From Bradyrhizobium sp. MOS003 (GTDB lineage: Bacteria; Pseudomonadota; Alphaproteobacteria; Rhizobiales; Xanthobacteraceae): a stretch of DNA of 64,000 bases. Below the pieces are notes generated by a model that saw only the letters and a list, made by a program, of their open reading frames with translations, made no database searches and had not been told where the DNA came from. The stretch lies in NCBI RefSeq assembly GCF_003020125.1, contig NZ_PYFW01000016.1, positions 1-64,000 of the forward strand. Direction: 5' to 3'. The position numbers and the translations under genes were made by a program. Shown here piece by piece: positions 34,095-42,686 of the stretch (its first letter is position 1; each line of letters starts with the position of its first letter).

Positions 34095-35201
34095 ATGATG
34101 ACCGCATCCAAGGCCTTCATTGCTCTTTGCCTGCTCGCACTGGTCGGCACGGTGCTGGTGATCGGTCCGACCGAGCTGCGACGCCTGCTGCCGGACGGGA
34201 CCAAGACCGTCGTCGCCGCCAAGCCAGAGGCCAAGGTCGAGGCCAAGGCTGACCTCAAGGCTGACCTGAAGCCGGAATCGAAGTCGAAGCCGGAAGAGCC
34301 CAAGCCGCAAGAGCCCAAGCCGGACCAGCCGAAGCTGGCCGCCGTTACGCCGCCTGCGCCTGCATCCGCGCCGGCGGCGGTCCCGGCGCCCGAGCCCAAA
34401 CCCGAGACCAAGTCCGAGACCAAGCCCGAGCCAGGCGCGCTGGCCGAGATCCAGAAACAGGTCGCGGCGCTGCCCGACCTCGCGCCGGCCAAGCCGCCGG
34501 CGGCGGTCGCGGACACCGGCCCCCGTTTCGACGTCGCCCGCGTCGACGATCACGGCGAGGCGGCGGTCATTGCGGGCCGGGCTGTACCGGGTGCGAAGGT
34601 CGAGTTGCTGCGCGACGGCAAGCCGCTCGATACGGTGGTCGCGGACGCCTCGGGTCAGTTCGTGATGACTCCACCGCAGCTTCCCGCCGGCTCCTATGAA
34701 TTGACGCTGCGGGCGAGGGCGCCGGATGGCACGGTCACGCAGTCGGGCCGGACCATGCCGGTGACCATCGCCGAGGCGGCGCCGCCGCCCGCGCGCCCGT
34801 CACCCGTTGCAAGGCAAGAGCCGAAGCAGGCCGAGAAGCCGGACGACAAATCGGATGTCGTGGCGTCCCTGCCGTCGTCCGCGCCGCATCTCGCCTCGGC
34901 CTCCGACAGGTCCGCGGCCCGGCCGAGGTTGGTCGGCGCGCCGAAACCCCGGGTGATGGCGCGGGCACCCGCGGCGACGACGGTTGCCTCGGCCTCGCCC
35001 GCGGAAATCCTCAACGCCGCGCCCGCGGAGACGGGCAGCCGGGTGATCTCCCGCGGTGACAGCTTGTGGGCACTCAGCCGGCTCGCCTATGGCGACGGCT
35101 CCCGCTACGCTGTGATCTTCAAGGCCAACCGCGACAAGATCCACAATCCCAATCTGATCTATCCCGGCCAGACCTTCGTGATGCCGCAAAAGGCGGAGTG
35201 A
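34095..35201 (+). CDS. Membrane-anchored LysM protein with charged linker and Ig-like domain
   Basis: A 368-residue protein. Residues 1-25 are a signal or anchor (FIALCLLALVGTVLVIGP). About 40-130 is a low-complexity Lys/Glu/Pro/Ala stretch with imperfect KPE and KAD repeats. About 150-225 looks like a bacterial Ig-like fold (AGRAVPGAKVELLRDGKPL, GSYELTLRARAPDG). A second linker leads to a C-terminal LysM domain (about 315-365: VISRGDSLWALSRLAYGDG, IYPGQTFVMP) that binds peptidoglycan. The linker suits spanning the periplasm. The second ATG at 34098 is equally possible. The Spy-like gene follows 177 bases later on the same strand. Confidence 0.83.
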   Translation: MMTASKAFIALCLLALVGTVLVIGPTELRRLLPDGTKTVVAAKPEAKVEAKADLKADLKPESKSKPEEPKPQEPKPDQPKLAAVTPPAPASAPAAVPAPEPKPETKSETKPEPGALAEIQKQVAALPDLAPAKPPAAVADTGPRFDVARVDDHGEAAVIAGRAVPGAKVELLRDGKPLDTVVADASGQFVMTPPQLPAGSYELTLRARAPDGTVTQSGRTMPVTIAEAAPPPARPSPVARQEPKQAEKPDDKSDVVASLPSSAPHLASASDRSAARPRLVGAPKPRVMARAPAATTVASASPAEILNAAPAETGSRVISRGDSLWALSRLAYGDGSRYAVIFKANRDKIHNPNLIYPGQTFVMPQKAE

Positions 35202-35378
35202 GGCGCGTCTTTCCTTCCCGTCTTCCTGCAGGCCCGCCGCGTTTGAGAGAGCTTCGCTGCGGCGATCATTCCAGACGCCCGCGACGCTTTGCCCTGTGTC
35301 CTTTCGGAACGATCGGTTCCCTCGCGAGTCATCCCGATGCGGCGCAATGCGCGCGTGGGCAGCTGGGAGGAGGCCGAA

Positions 35379-36665
35379 TTGGTCAGGTCAGCGGTCATGT
35401 CGGGACGCATGGGATTGGCGCTGACCGGCGCGACGATCCTGATCGCGGCGGTGCTGTTGCCTGCGAGAGCCGAGGCGCAATTCGGACTGCGCGGCGGTCC
35501 GCTTGGCGTCGCGCGCTTCGCCGTCGGCCATGTGCTCGGCATGTCGCGCCTGCGCCATTCCCGCATGGCGGTGCGGGGCAGCCGATACCGCTCCGCTGCA
35601 TTGAGGTCACAAGATCCGCGCGGCGCCGAGCGCGCCCCGCTATCCAACCCCTACGTCGTGCGTGCGGCACTCACGGCGCAGGCTGCGCTCGCGGGCTGGC
35701 AGGGCGGTCGCCGCCCGCAGGGCTGGTGGCGCCATCCCGACGGCAGCTACGGCTGGGTCGGCCCGGTGTTCTGGCCGTTCGCGCATGACGACCTCACCTC
35801 GGCCGTCGTCTTCGGCGATGCGACCAGCCTCTCGCTCTACGGCTATGGCGACATCTATGCCGCGATCTTCGCGCCCTATGCGGCGACCGAGCTCGCGGCC
35901 TACGCTGCGCCGCCTGGCCGGCGTGCGCGGAGAATCCCGGCCTCGGAAACCCTCTGCGACGCCAGCGACACCGGCGGCTTGCCGGTCGAACGCATCGCGA
36001 GCGCTATCCAGCCGAACGAACTGCAGCGCTCCGCGCTCGACGAGCTCGCATCCGCCTGGAATGCTGCGCGCGACACCATTCGCGCGGCCTGTCCATCGCA
36101 GGCGCCTGTCACGGCCACGGACCGCCTCGGCCTGATGCGCGAGCGGCTCGAGGCCATGATCAAGGCTACCGACGCGGTCGCGCCGCCGCTGGCGAAATTC
36201 ACAGGTCTGCTCGACGACGATCAGAAGGCGAAATTCGAAGCGCTCGGCAAGGGCCGCCGCGCCGCTCTCGTGGCCATGCAGCGCAAGGACGCGAAGGCTT
36301 CCAGCGCCTGCGATGCCGACAGCGATCCCCGCTATGACGAAAAGCTTCAGCGTCAGTATGAGCAGCTGGTGCAGCAGCAATGGCCCGCGAACGACATCGC
36401 CACCACGCTCCGCCTCGACGACACCGCCCGCGCCCGCTTCGAAGTGCTCCAGGACACCGCCCTGCGCACCATGCAAACGCTCAGCGCCTGTCCGTCACAG
36501 ACGCCGGAGACACCGCAGGCCCGCCTCACCGCCGTGAAAGCGCGGCTGCAGACGATGCTGCAAGCGGTGAACGGCGTCACTGACGCGCTCGACGATTTCG
36601 AGGCCGACCTCAGCGACGAGCAGAAGGCCGGCTTCGAGGCGATCGGGCCGAAGCGGGGAGCGTGA
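35379..36665 (+). CDS. Spy/CpxP (LTXXQ)-like exported protein
   Basis: About 428 residues if started at TTG 35379, which has GGGAGGAGG five bases upstream; ATG 35397 or 35337 are alternatives. A signal sequence follows (GLALTGATILIAAVLLPARAEA). An aromatic-rich segment (GWWRHPDGSYGWVGPVFWPF) leads into two tandem helical modules, each with a Cys-Pro and ending in an LTXXQ-like motif: LDDDQKAKFEALG near 250 and LSDEQKAGFEAIG near 420. Spy/CpxP proteins are periplasmic chaperones or stress sensors. The duplicated module is larger than those. No Cpx-like kinase is adjacent. Confidence 0.72.
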   Translation: MVRSAVMSGRMGLALTGATILIAAVLLPARAEAQFGLRGGPLGVARFAVGHVLGMSRLRHSRMAVRGSRYRSAALRSQDPRGAERAPLSNPYVVRAALTAQAALAGWQGGRRPQGWWRHPDGSYGWVGPVFWPFAHDDLTSAVVFGDATSLSLYGYGDIYAAIFAPYAATELAAYAAPPGRRARRIPASETLCDASDTGGLPVERIASAIQPNELQRSALDELASAWNAARDTIRAACPSQAPVTATDRLGLMRERLEAMIKATDAVAPPLAKFTGLLDDDQKAKFEALGKGRRAALVAMQRKDAKASSACDADSDPRYDEKLQRQYEQLVQQQWPANDIATTLRLDDTARARFEVLQDTALRTMQTLSACPSQTPETPQARLTAVKARLQTMLQAVNGVTDALDDFEADLSDEQKAGFEAIGPKRGA

Positions 36666-36690
36666 GAGACGGAACGCCCCGCGATATCGG

Positions 36691-37734
36691 TCAGCCGATC
36701 TCCCGCCTGACCTTCGCCGCCGCATCACACATCGCCTTCAGCTTTCCGAACGCCGTCGCGCGCGGCATGTATTTCATGCCGCAATCGGGCGCGGCGATCA
36801 GGCGATCGGGCGACACGTGCTTGAGGCCGTTTCGGATGCGATCAGCAACAGTGTCGACGCTCTCGATTGCGGGGTCCGCGAGGTCGAGCACGCCGAGCAT
36901 GATCTTCTTCGACGACAAATCCCTGAGCACGCCGAGGTCGATCTTCGGCTGCGCCGCCTCGATCGAGATCTGGTCGGCGATGGTGTCGTCGAGCTCGGCC
37001 AGGAAGGAATAGCCGGCCGGCTTGTTCGAGCCGGGCACCACGGCGGCGTAGCCGAAGCAGAGATGAACCACGGTCGGCACCGTGATGCCTTGCAGCGCGC
37101 GGTTGATCGCCTTGACCGCATAGCGCTTGGCGAGCTCCGGATTGTTGCGCACCCAGGGCTCGTCGAGCTGGATCACGTCGGCGCCGGCCTTTTGCAGATC
37201 GAGCGCCTCGGCATTGACCGCTTCGGCGAGCGCCATCGCCAGCTCTTCCTCGTCCTTGTAGTATTCGTTCTTGGCCTGCTGGCTCATCGTGAACGGGCCG
37301 GGCAGGGTGATTTTCGCCGCACGCTCCGTGTTCTTGCGCAGGAACTGCATGTCGTGCAGCTCGACCGTGCCCTTGCGTTTCACCGGGCCGACGACGCGTG
37401 GCACCGGCGTCTGCGTATTGCCGGTGCGGGCCACGATCATCGCGGGATTGTCGCCGTCGATGCCGTCGAGCGCGGTGGCGAAGCGATTGGAATAGCTCTC
37501 GCGGCGAATCTCGCCGTCCGTCACGATGTCGATGCCGGCGCGTTCCATGTCGCGGATCGCGACGATGGTGGCATCGTCCTGGGCTTCCTCCAGATGCTCC
37601 GCCGGCAACCGCCACATGTCGTGCAGCCGGGTGCGCGGCACCACCTTCGACAGCATGGCGCGATTCACCAGCCATTCCGGCTGCGGATAGCTGCCGACCA
37701 CGGTGGTCGGCAGGATGTGCGTTGGCATGGGCAT
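36691..37734 (-). CDS. MetE-like (cobalamin-independent methionine synthase C-terminal type) protein
   Basis: A 347-residue protein of the UROD/MetE TIM-barrel family, equivalent to only the catalytic C-terminal half of MetE. It starts TTVVGSYPQPEWL and contains VTDGEIRRESY, QLDEPWVRNNPE, VVHLCFGY and APDCGMKY; the His-Cys of HLCFGY and the Cys of DCGMKY are the expected zinc ligands. Such stand-alone proteins act as methyltransferases on varied thiols. ATG 37734 has AAGGAG seven bases upstream. It is the last gene of the eight-gene transport and catabolism unit, so a role in demethylating or transforming the imported compound is inferred. Confidence 0.82.
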   Translation of the reverse strand: MPMPTHILPTTVVGSYPQPEWLVNRAMLSKVVPRTRLHDMWRLPAEHLEEAQDDATIVAIRDMERAGIDIVTDGEIRRESYSNRFATALDGIDGDNPAMIVARTGNTQTPVPRVVGPVKRKGTVELHDMQFLRKNTERAAKITLPGPFTMSQQAKNEYYKDEEELAMALAEAVNAEALDLQKAGADVIQLDEPWVRNNPELAKRYAVKAINRALQGITVPTVVHLCFGYAAVVPGSNKPAGYSFLAELDDTIADQISIEAAQPKIDLGVLRDLSSKKIMLGVLDLADPAIESVDTVADRIRNGLKHVSPDRLIAAPDCGMKYMPRATAFGKLKAMCDAAAKVRREIG

Positions 37735-37770
37735 GGGGTTCTCCTTCTTATTGTTTTTGAACGCGAGAGT

Positions 37771-38640
37771 TCATGCGGCGCGCGTTGCCGCGACTGAACC
37801 TTCGTCCTTGACGGGATTACTGAGGATGCCGATGCCGGAGATCTCGATCTCGACGGTGTCGCCGCCCTTCATCCACAGTGGCGGCGTGCGATAGGCTCCG
37901 ACGCCGCCGGTCGTGCCGGTCACGATCACGTCGCCGGGCACCAGCTCGGTGAAGGTCGAGCAATAGGCGATCAGGGCCTGTACGTCGAAGACGAGATCGG
38001 AGATCGGCGCCTTCTGCACCTCGACGCCGTTGAGCCGGGTGATCAGCGTCTGCTGGGTGACGTCGGTCAGCTCGTCGGTGGTGACCATCCACGGCCCGAA
38101 GCCGCCGGTGCCGGCAAAGTTCTTGCCCGGCGCGAATTGCGAGGTGTGGCGCTGCCAGTCGCGGATGCTGCCGTCATTGTAGCAGGCGTAGCCGGCGACA
38201 TGGCCGAGCGCGGCTTCACGCGAGATGCGGCGGCCGGCCTTGCCGATGATGACGGCCATCTCGCCTTCATAGTCGAAACGCTCGGATTCCAGCGGCCGGA
38301 TCATCGGCTGGCCATGGCCGACCTGGCTGTTGGCGAAGCGGGTGAAGATCATCGGATGCGCCGGCGTCGGATGGCCGCTCTCGGCCAGATGCGTGGCGTA
38401 ATTGACGCCGATGCAGAATATCTTGTCGGGATCAGGCACCGTCGGAAGCAGCGCAACGTCCGCAAGCGCGTAGTCGGGTGTCTCGCCGGCGAGTTTCTTC
38501 AATTCGTCGAGCGAGCCCTTCGCCAGCAGCGCCTTCAGCGTCGGAGTGGCCTTGAGGCGCTTGCCGGCGTCGACGACACCCTTGTCGGTGACGATGCCGT
38601 AGCTCGCCGTGCCAGAGATGGTGAAGCTTGCGACTTTCAT
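37771..38640 (-). CDS. Fumarylacetoacetate-hydrolase-family protein
   Basis: A 289-residue enzyme of the FAH superfamily, which cleaves or hydrates beta-diketo and 2-keto acids using Mg or Mn. The catalytic core starts at IFCIGVNYATHLAESGHPTPAHPMIFTRF. Metal ligands are visible in YEGEMAVIIG (two Glu) and in YNDGSIRDWQ (Asp). TGTTGGVGAYRTPPLWMKGGDTVEIEI is the C-terminal signature. It is a small-form member distinct from the true fumarylacetoacetase at the end of the window. The gene sits three bases from the deacetylase-like gene and 36 bases before the MetE-like gene. Confidence 0.9.
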   Translation of the reverse strand: MKVASFTISGTASYGIVTDKGVVDAGKRLKATPTLKALLAKGSLDELKKLAGETPDYALADVALLPTVPDPDKIFCIGVNYATHLAESGHPTPAHPMIFTRFANSQVGHGQPMIRPLESERFDYEGEMAVIIGKAGRRISREAALGHVAGYACYNDGSIRDWQRHTSQFAPGKNFAGTGGFGPWMVTTDELTDVTQQTLITRLNGVEVQKAPISDLVFDVQALIAYCSTFTELVPGDVIVTGTTGGVGAYRTPPLWMKGGDTVEIEISGIGILSNPVKDEGSVAATRAA

Positions 38641-38643
38641 GGG

Positions 38644-39303
38644 TCAAACACTCTCTTCGATGGAGGAAACATAGTCGTTGATGGGAAGCGCGATCTCGCC
38701 GTTGCGGATCGGAACGCAGGCGGGCGGGAAGTCCTGGCGGAGGCGGGCGCCGGCTGCTTCGGCTGAGTCGAGAAAGCGATCGAGATGAGCCATCGCGCCG
38801 GTCGGCAGATCGTGCAGCACCATCAGCGTCCAGGGCTGCCGTCTGCATTGGTCGAGCGCGCGCTCGGTCCAGCCGTCGGGATCGGCCCAGTCGCGTGGAA
38901 TGGAATTCCAGAGCACGCAGCTGTGTTTGTTGCGGGTGAGATGATCGACAACGGACGGCTTGAGCAGCCGCTGGTCCAGATTGCCGCCGCCACCGAACGG
39001 CCGGAACCAGCGATTGGGATGCGCGAGATCGCCGATCTCAGTTTGCGTGCGGCCGATCTCGTTTTCCGCGGTGTCGGGCGCGGATTGCTCGCCAAGCGGA
39101 ATGCTGTGCGTAAAAGTGTGATTGCCGATCCAGTGTCCCTCGCCATGCGCGCGCTCCGCAAGCGCGCGACGCGCGGGGTCGGCCAGCTTCTCGCCGATGA
39201 CGAAGAAGGTAGTCTTGATTCCGCGCGCGGCCAGAATATCGAGCACGCGCGGCGTCACATCGGGATCAGGGCCGTTGTCGAATGTCAGGGTCAGGTCGTA
39301 CAC
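38644..39303 (-). CDS. Polysaccharide-deacetylase-like (carbohydrate esterase 4 fold) hydrolase
   Basis: A 219-residue protein with a NodB-type fold. TFDNGPDPDVTPRVLDIL carries the catalytic Asp-Asp motif (here Asp-Asn-Gly-Pro-Asp), HWIGNHTFTH the two metal His, WFRPFGGGG the Arg-Pro motif, and LMVLHDLP the final His motif. There is no signal peptide, so it is cytoplasmic and unlikely to act on cell-wall polymers. In the context of an importer, a FAH-type and a MetE-type enzyme, it may remove an acyl or carbamoyl group from a small molecule, as allantoinase-like members of the fold do. That is inference. Confidence 0.82.
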   Translation of the reverse strand: MYDLTLTFDNGPDPDVTPRVLDILAARGIKTTFFVIGEKLADPARRALAERAHGEGHWIGNHTFTHSIPLGEQSAPDTAENEIGRTQTEIGDLAHPNRWFRPFGGGGNLDQRLLKPSVVDHLTRNKHSCVLWNSIPRDWADPDGWTERALDQCRRQPWTLMVLHDLPTGAMAHLDRFLDSAEAAGARLRQDFPPACVPIRNGEIALPINDYVSSIEESV

Positions 39304-39312
39304 GCAGCTACC

Positions 39313-40122
39313 TCAGGTCGCCGGCTGCATCGCGTTCACCGCGATCTCGTCATTGGCCTGGCCGGTGCGGGTGCCGGTCTGCCAGATCGCCGCCTTGCCC
39401 TCGATCCAGCGGATCACGGCGTTGAAGCCGATGGCGAGGAACAGCACCAGCAGCACGCCCGCAAACACGTGCGGGCTGTCGAGGATGGTGCGGTAGCGCG
39501 AAATGAGATAGCCGATGCCGGCCGAGGAGATCAGCATCTCCGAGACGACGACGCCGACGATGACAAGCGCGCCGCCGACGCGCAGGCCCGACAGCACCGT
39601 CGGGATCGCAGCCGGGATGATGACGCGGACCAGCCGCTGGCTCAACGTCGCGCCCATGCTGCGGGCGGCGAGCAGCAGCTGCGGGTCGATGGTCTGGATG
39701 CCGGCAGCGGTCGCGAGCATGGTCGGCAGGAAGCCGTAGATCGATGCGAACGCGATCTTGGACTCCGAGCCGATGCCGAGCCACACGGTGAAGACGGGAT
39801 AGAGGATCACCAATGGCACCGCATACAGGCTCGACACCATCGGCATGATCAGGATTCGCGGCCGCGGCAGGCTGCCGACGATGGCGCCGAGCAGGATGCC
39901 GCCGCCGCAGGCGAAGGCCATGGAGACCACGACCTCGTAGAGCGTGACCGCGAGCGCATGACCGTATTCGCCCGCGTCGGTCCATCCGGCGATCAGCGTG
40001 GACGACAGCGAGGGCAGGAACAGCTCGGGAATCAGCCCGGCACGCGGCAGCCCTTCCCACAGCGCGATCAACCCGATCACGATCAGATATCGCAGCGTCT
40101 TTGCGCTTATCCTGGCACTCAT
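39313..40122 (-). CDS. ABC transporter permease (second of two)
   Basis: A 269-residue SsuC/TauC-type permease with about six membrane segments and the coupling loop ARSMGATLSQRLVRVIIPAAIPTVLSGLR. The ATG at 40122 is seven bases after the ATPase stop; the frame upstream is open but overlaps the ATPase. It differs clearly from the first permease of the same operon (40915-41670), so the importer probably uses a heterodimeric channel. The deacetylase-like gene starts nine bases after its stop. Confidence 0.9.
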   Translation of the reverse strand: MSARISAKTLRYLIVIGLIALWEGLPRAGLIPELFLPSLSSTLIAGWTDAGEYGHALAVTLYEVVVSMAFACGGGILLGAIVGSLPRPRILIMPMVSSLYAVPLVILYPVFTVWLGIGSESKIAFASIYGFLPTMLATAAGIQTIDPQLLLAARSMGATLSQRLVRVIIPAAIPTVLSGLRVGGALVIVGVVVSEMLISSAGIGYLISRYRTILDSPHVFAGVLLVLFLAIGFNAVIRWIEGKAAIWQTGTRTGQANDEIAVNAMQPAT

Positions 40123-40129
40123 GATCGTG

Positions 40130-40936
40130 TCACGCCGATTTGCGGATGTGGCGCCAGATGCGGTCGCGCAAGGTTCCGAACGCATCGCCGCTCAGCATCT
40201 CGTAGGTGCGGGGCCGCGGCAGCTGGACCTGGAGATGATCGACGATGCGGCCGGGCCGCGCCGACATCACGATCACCTCGTCGGCGAGATAGACCGCTTC
40301 GGTCAGGCTGTGCGTGACGAACACGACGGTCTTGCCGGTCGCCGCCCAGATCCGCAGCAGCTCGTCGCCCATGGTCATGCGCGTCTGCTCGTCGAGTGCG
40401 GCGAACGGCTCGTCCATCAGCAGCACCGGTGGATCCTGCACCAGCCCGCGCGCGATCGAGACGCGCTGCTTCATGCCGCCGGAAAGCTCGTGCGGATGGC
40501 GCCTGCCGAAACCGTCCAGCCCGACCAGCTTGAGCGCATCCTGCGCCTTGGCGCGCCGCTCGGCCTTCGGCACGCCGCGCAGCGCCAGCGGAAACTCGAC
40601 ATTGTCCTCGGCCGTCAGCCACGGAAACAGGCTCGCCTCCTGGAACACCACGCCCACTCTATCAGGGTCTGGCTGCAGGATCGGCGCGCCGCTGATGGTG
40701 ATGGTGCCCGCGGTCTGCTGGCGCAGGCCCGCCATCATCATCAGCAGCGTGGACTTGCCGCAGCCGCTGGGGCCGACCAGCACGACGAAGCGGCCGGGCT
40801 TGACCTCGAGCGAGACGTCCTCCAGCGCGACGACGTCCTGCGACCGGGTCTTGAACACCTGGCCGACATTCTTCACCTCGATCGCGCCGGCGCGCGCGGC
40901 GGGCTTCAATTGGGTCACGTTCGCCAATGGCTGCAT
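40130..40936 (-). CDS. ABC transporter ATP-binding protein
   Basis: A 268-residue SsuB/TauB-class ATPase. Walker A is VGPSGCGKST, the Q-loop VFQEASLFPW, the signature LSGGMKQR, Walker B VLLMDEPFAALD and the switch His VTHSLTEA. The ATG at 40936 lies 22 bases inside the 3' end of the first permease gene, indicating translational coupling. It is flanked by two different permease genes that it should both serve. Confidence 0.93.
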   Translation of the reverse strand: MQPLANVTQLKPAARAGAIEVKNVGQVFKTRSQDVVALEDVSLEVKPGRFVVLVGPSGCGKSTLLMMMAGLRQQTAGTITISGAPILQPDPDRVGVVFQEASLFPWLTAEDNVEFPLALRGVPKAERRAKAQDALKLVGLDGFGRRHPHELSGGMKQRVSIARGLVQDPPVLLMDEPFAALDEQTRMTMGDELLRIWAATGKTVVFVTHSLTEAVYLADEVIVMSARPGRIVDHLQVQLPRPRTYEMLSGDAFGTLRDRIWRHIRKSA

Positions 40937-41670
40937 CGCGTTTCCACCCATCTGACAAGTTCGTTGAAAGTCATGGCGATCGCGGCGACCATCACGACGC
41001 CGGCGAGGAGCTGCTTCATCTGGAAATTCTCGCCCCAGGTCGCGATCTGATGGCCGATGCCGTCGCGCGAGGCATACATCTCGGCGAGGATCACGCCGGT
41101 GAGGTTGAAGATCATGGAGATCCGCAACGCTTCCAGCAGCACCGGCAGCATGCTCGGCAGATAGACGCGGAGCGCGGTCTGCCACGGCGTGGCGCCATAG
41201 GAGCGCGCCACCGTGAGATGCTCGACCTTGACCGATTCCACCGCCGTCGTGGTCGACATGATCACGATGAAGATCGTGGAGAAGAAGCCGAAGCCGACCT
41301 TTTGGGCAAAGCCGACGCCGAACACCAGGATGAACATCGGCAGGAAGATCGATTTCGGGATGCTGAAGGCGAAGAACAGCAGCGGCTTGGCGACATCCGC
41401 GAAGTAGCGGTTCTCCGCGACCAAAAAGCCGATCAGGGCGCCGAACGGCACGGCCAGCGCGAACGCCGTGAGCACTTCGGTCGCGGTGACCATCAGATCC
41501 TTCTGCACCGCGGCGCGCTGCAGGAGATCGCCGAGCGTCGCGAACGTGTCGGACGCCGACGGCAGCAGGCGGGGATTGACGATGCCGGTGCGCGACAGCA
41601 CCTCCCATAGCGCCAGGACCGCGAGGATGATCGCGATCCGAGCGAGGTTGACGGCAAGCGAGCCCTGCAT
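40915..41670 (-). CDS. ABC transporter permease (first of two)
   Basis: A 251-residue permease with six likely membrane spans and the coupling loop ARSYGATPWQTALRVYLPSMLPVLLEALR. It starts two bases after the binding-protein stop and its 3' end overlaps the ATPase start by 22 bases. The family is the SsuC/TauC/NrtB-like binding-protein-dependent permeases. Together with the permease at 39313-40122 it would form the channel. Confidence 0.9.
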   Translation of the reverse strand: MQGSLAVNLARIAIILAVLALWEVLSRTGIVNPRLLPSASDTFATLGDLLQRAAVQKDLMVTATEVLTAFALAVPFGALIGFLVAENRYFADVAKPLLFFAFSIPKSIFLPMFILVFGVGFAQKVGFGFFSTIFIVIMSTTTAVESVKVEHLTVARSYGATPWQTALRVYLPSMLPVLLEALRISMIFNLTGVILAEMYASRDGIGHQIATWGENFQMKQLLAGVVMVAAIAMTFNELVRWVETRCSHWRT

Positions 41671-41672
41671 CG

Positions 41673-42638
41673 TTACGGCTTGGTCGGGACAGGCTTGAAC
41701 TTGGTCGAGATCACGTCCTCGACCGGCACGATGTCCTTGAGGCCACCGAGCTTGGCGAGATCGAGCGAGAGCTGCACGGCGGCATTCACGTTGGCCGCGC
41801 CCATGTCGCCGCTGGTCTCGAGCTTCATGATGGTGTTGTCGTATTCGAGGGCTGCGATCTCCGGCGGCATTTCGTAGAGCTCGGCGATCAGCTTGACGGT
41901 GACGTCGCGGTTGGCGCGCATGAAGGCGACCGCGCCGTACAGCGCGTTCACGGCCTTCTGCACCAGCTGGGGCTTCGCCTCCGCGAGCTTGTCGAGCACG
42001 ATCCAGCCCGCCGTGAGGTTCGGCGGCACCGCGGTCGAATAGTCGAGGATGGACTTGGCTTCGCCGGATTTCGAGATCTGGAAGCTCAGCGGCGAATAGA
42101 CCACGGCGGCCTCGACATTGCCGGCGAGCAGGTTCGGCACCAGGCCGCCGCCGCCGACCGGAACGCGCGTGAAGTCGATCTTCTTGTCCTGGAGGGTCCA
42201 CAGCGCTAGCAGGTCCGAGCCCGAGCCGGCCGCGGTGATCGCCACCTTCTTGCCGTTGAGATCCTTGACCTCGAGCGTCGATTTGGTCGGCACCATCAGC
42301 TGCCAGCCGAAATTGCCCATCGCGGCGTTGGCGACGATGCGCGACATCACGCCCTTCTTGCGTCCCGCGGAGACCAGCGACGGCGGATCGAGGATGATGT
42401 CGGCAGCGCCCGCTGCCATGCCCTCGAAGGTCTCGGCGCCGCTGCGATAGATCGTCAGCTCCGCCTGGATGCCTTCCTTCTCGAACAGCTTCTGCCGCAC
42501 CGCCGTCTCGGCGATCGTCGTCGGCCAATATGTCTTGGTGGGCAGGCCGACGCGGATGGTGTCGGCGGCGCTCGCAGGGCCGGCCAGAAGTGTGGCGGCA
42601 ACCAGCGACAGGAGCGCGTGGCGTCGATTGATCTTCAT
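41673..42638 (-). CDS. ABC transporter substrate-binding protein (NMT1/SsuA type)
   Basis: A 321-residue periplasmic protein with signal peptide MKINRRHALLSLVAATLLAG (cleavage after PASA). The mature part begins DTIRVGLPTKTYWPTTIAETAV and has FEGMAAGAADIILDPPSLVSAG and AGSGSDLLALWTLQD, typical of NMT1/SsuA-like binding proteins. ATG 42638 has GGGGAG eight bases upstream. It is the first structural gene of the unit behind the GntR regulator. Ligand unknown; nothing in the visible sequence tells sulfonate from pyrimidine-like or aromatic ligands. Confidence 0.87.
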   Translation of the reverse strand: MKINRRHALLSLVAATLLAGPASAADTIRVGLPTKTYWPTTIAETAVRQKLFEKEGIQAELTIYRSGAETFEGMAAGAADIILDPPSLVSAGRKKGVMSRIVANAAMGNFGWQLMVPTKSTLEVKDLNGKKVAITAAGSGSDLLALWTLQDKKIDFTRVPVGGGGLVPNLLAGNVEAAVVYSPLSFQISKSGEAKSILDYSTAVPPNLTAGWIVLDKLAEAKPQLVQKAVNALYGAVAFMRANRDVTVKLIAELYEMPPEIAALEYDNTIMKLETSGDMGAANVNAAVQLSLDLAKLGGLKDIVPVEDVISTKFKPVPTKP

Positions 42639-42686
42639 TGTTTTCTCCCCGTGTCTGTTTTTTGCGTGCCGGATTTGTCCGGATCG

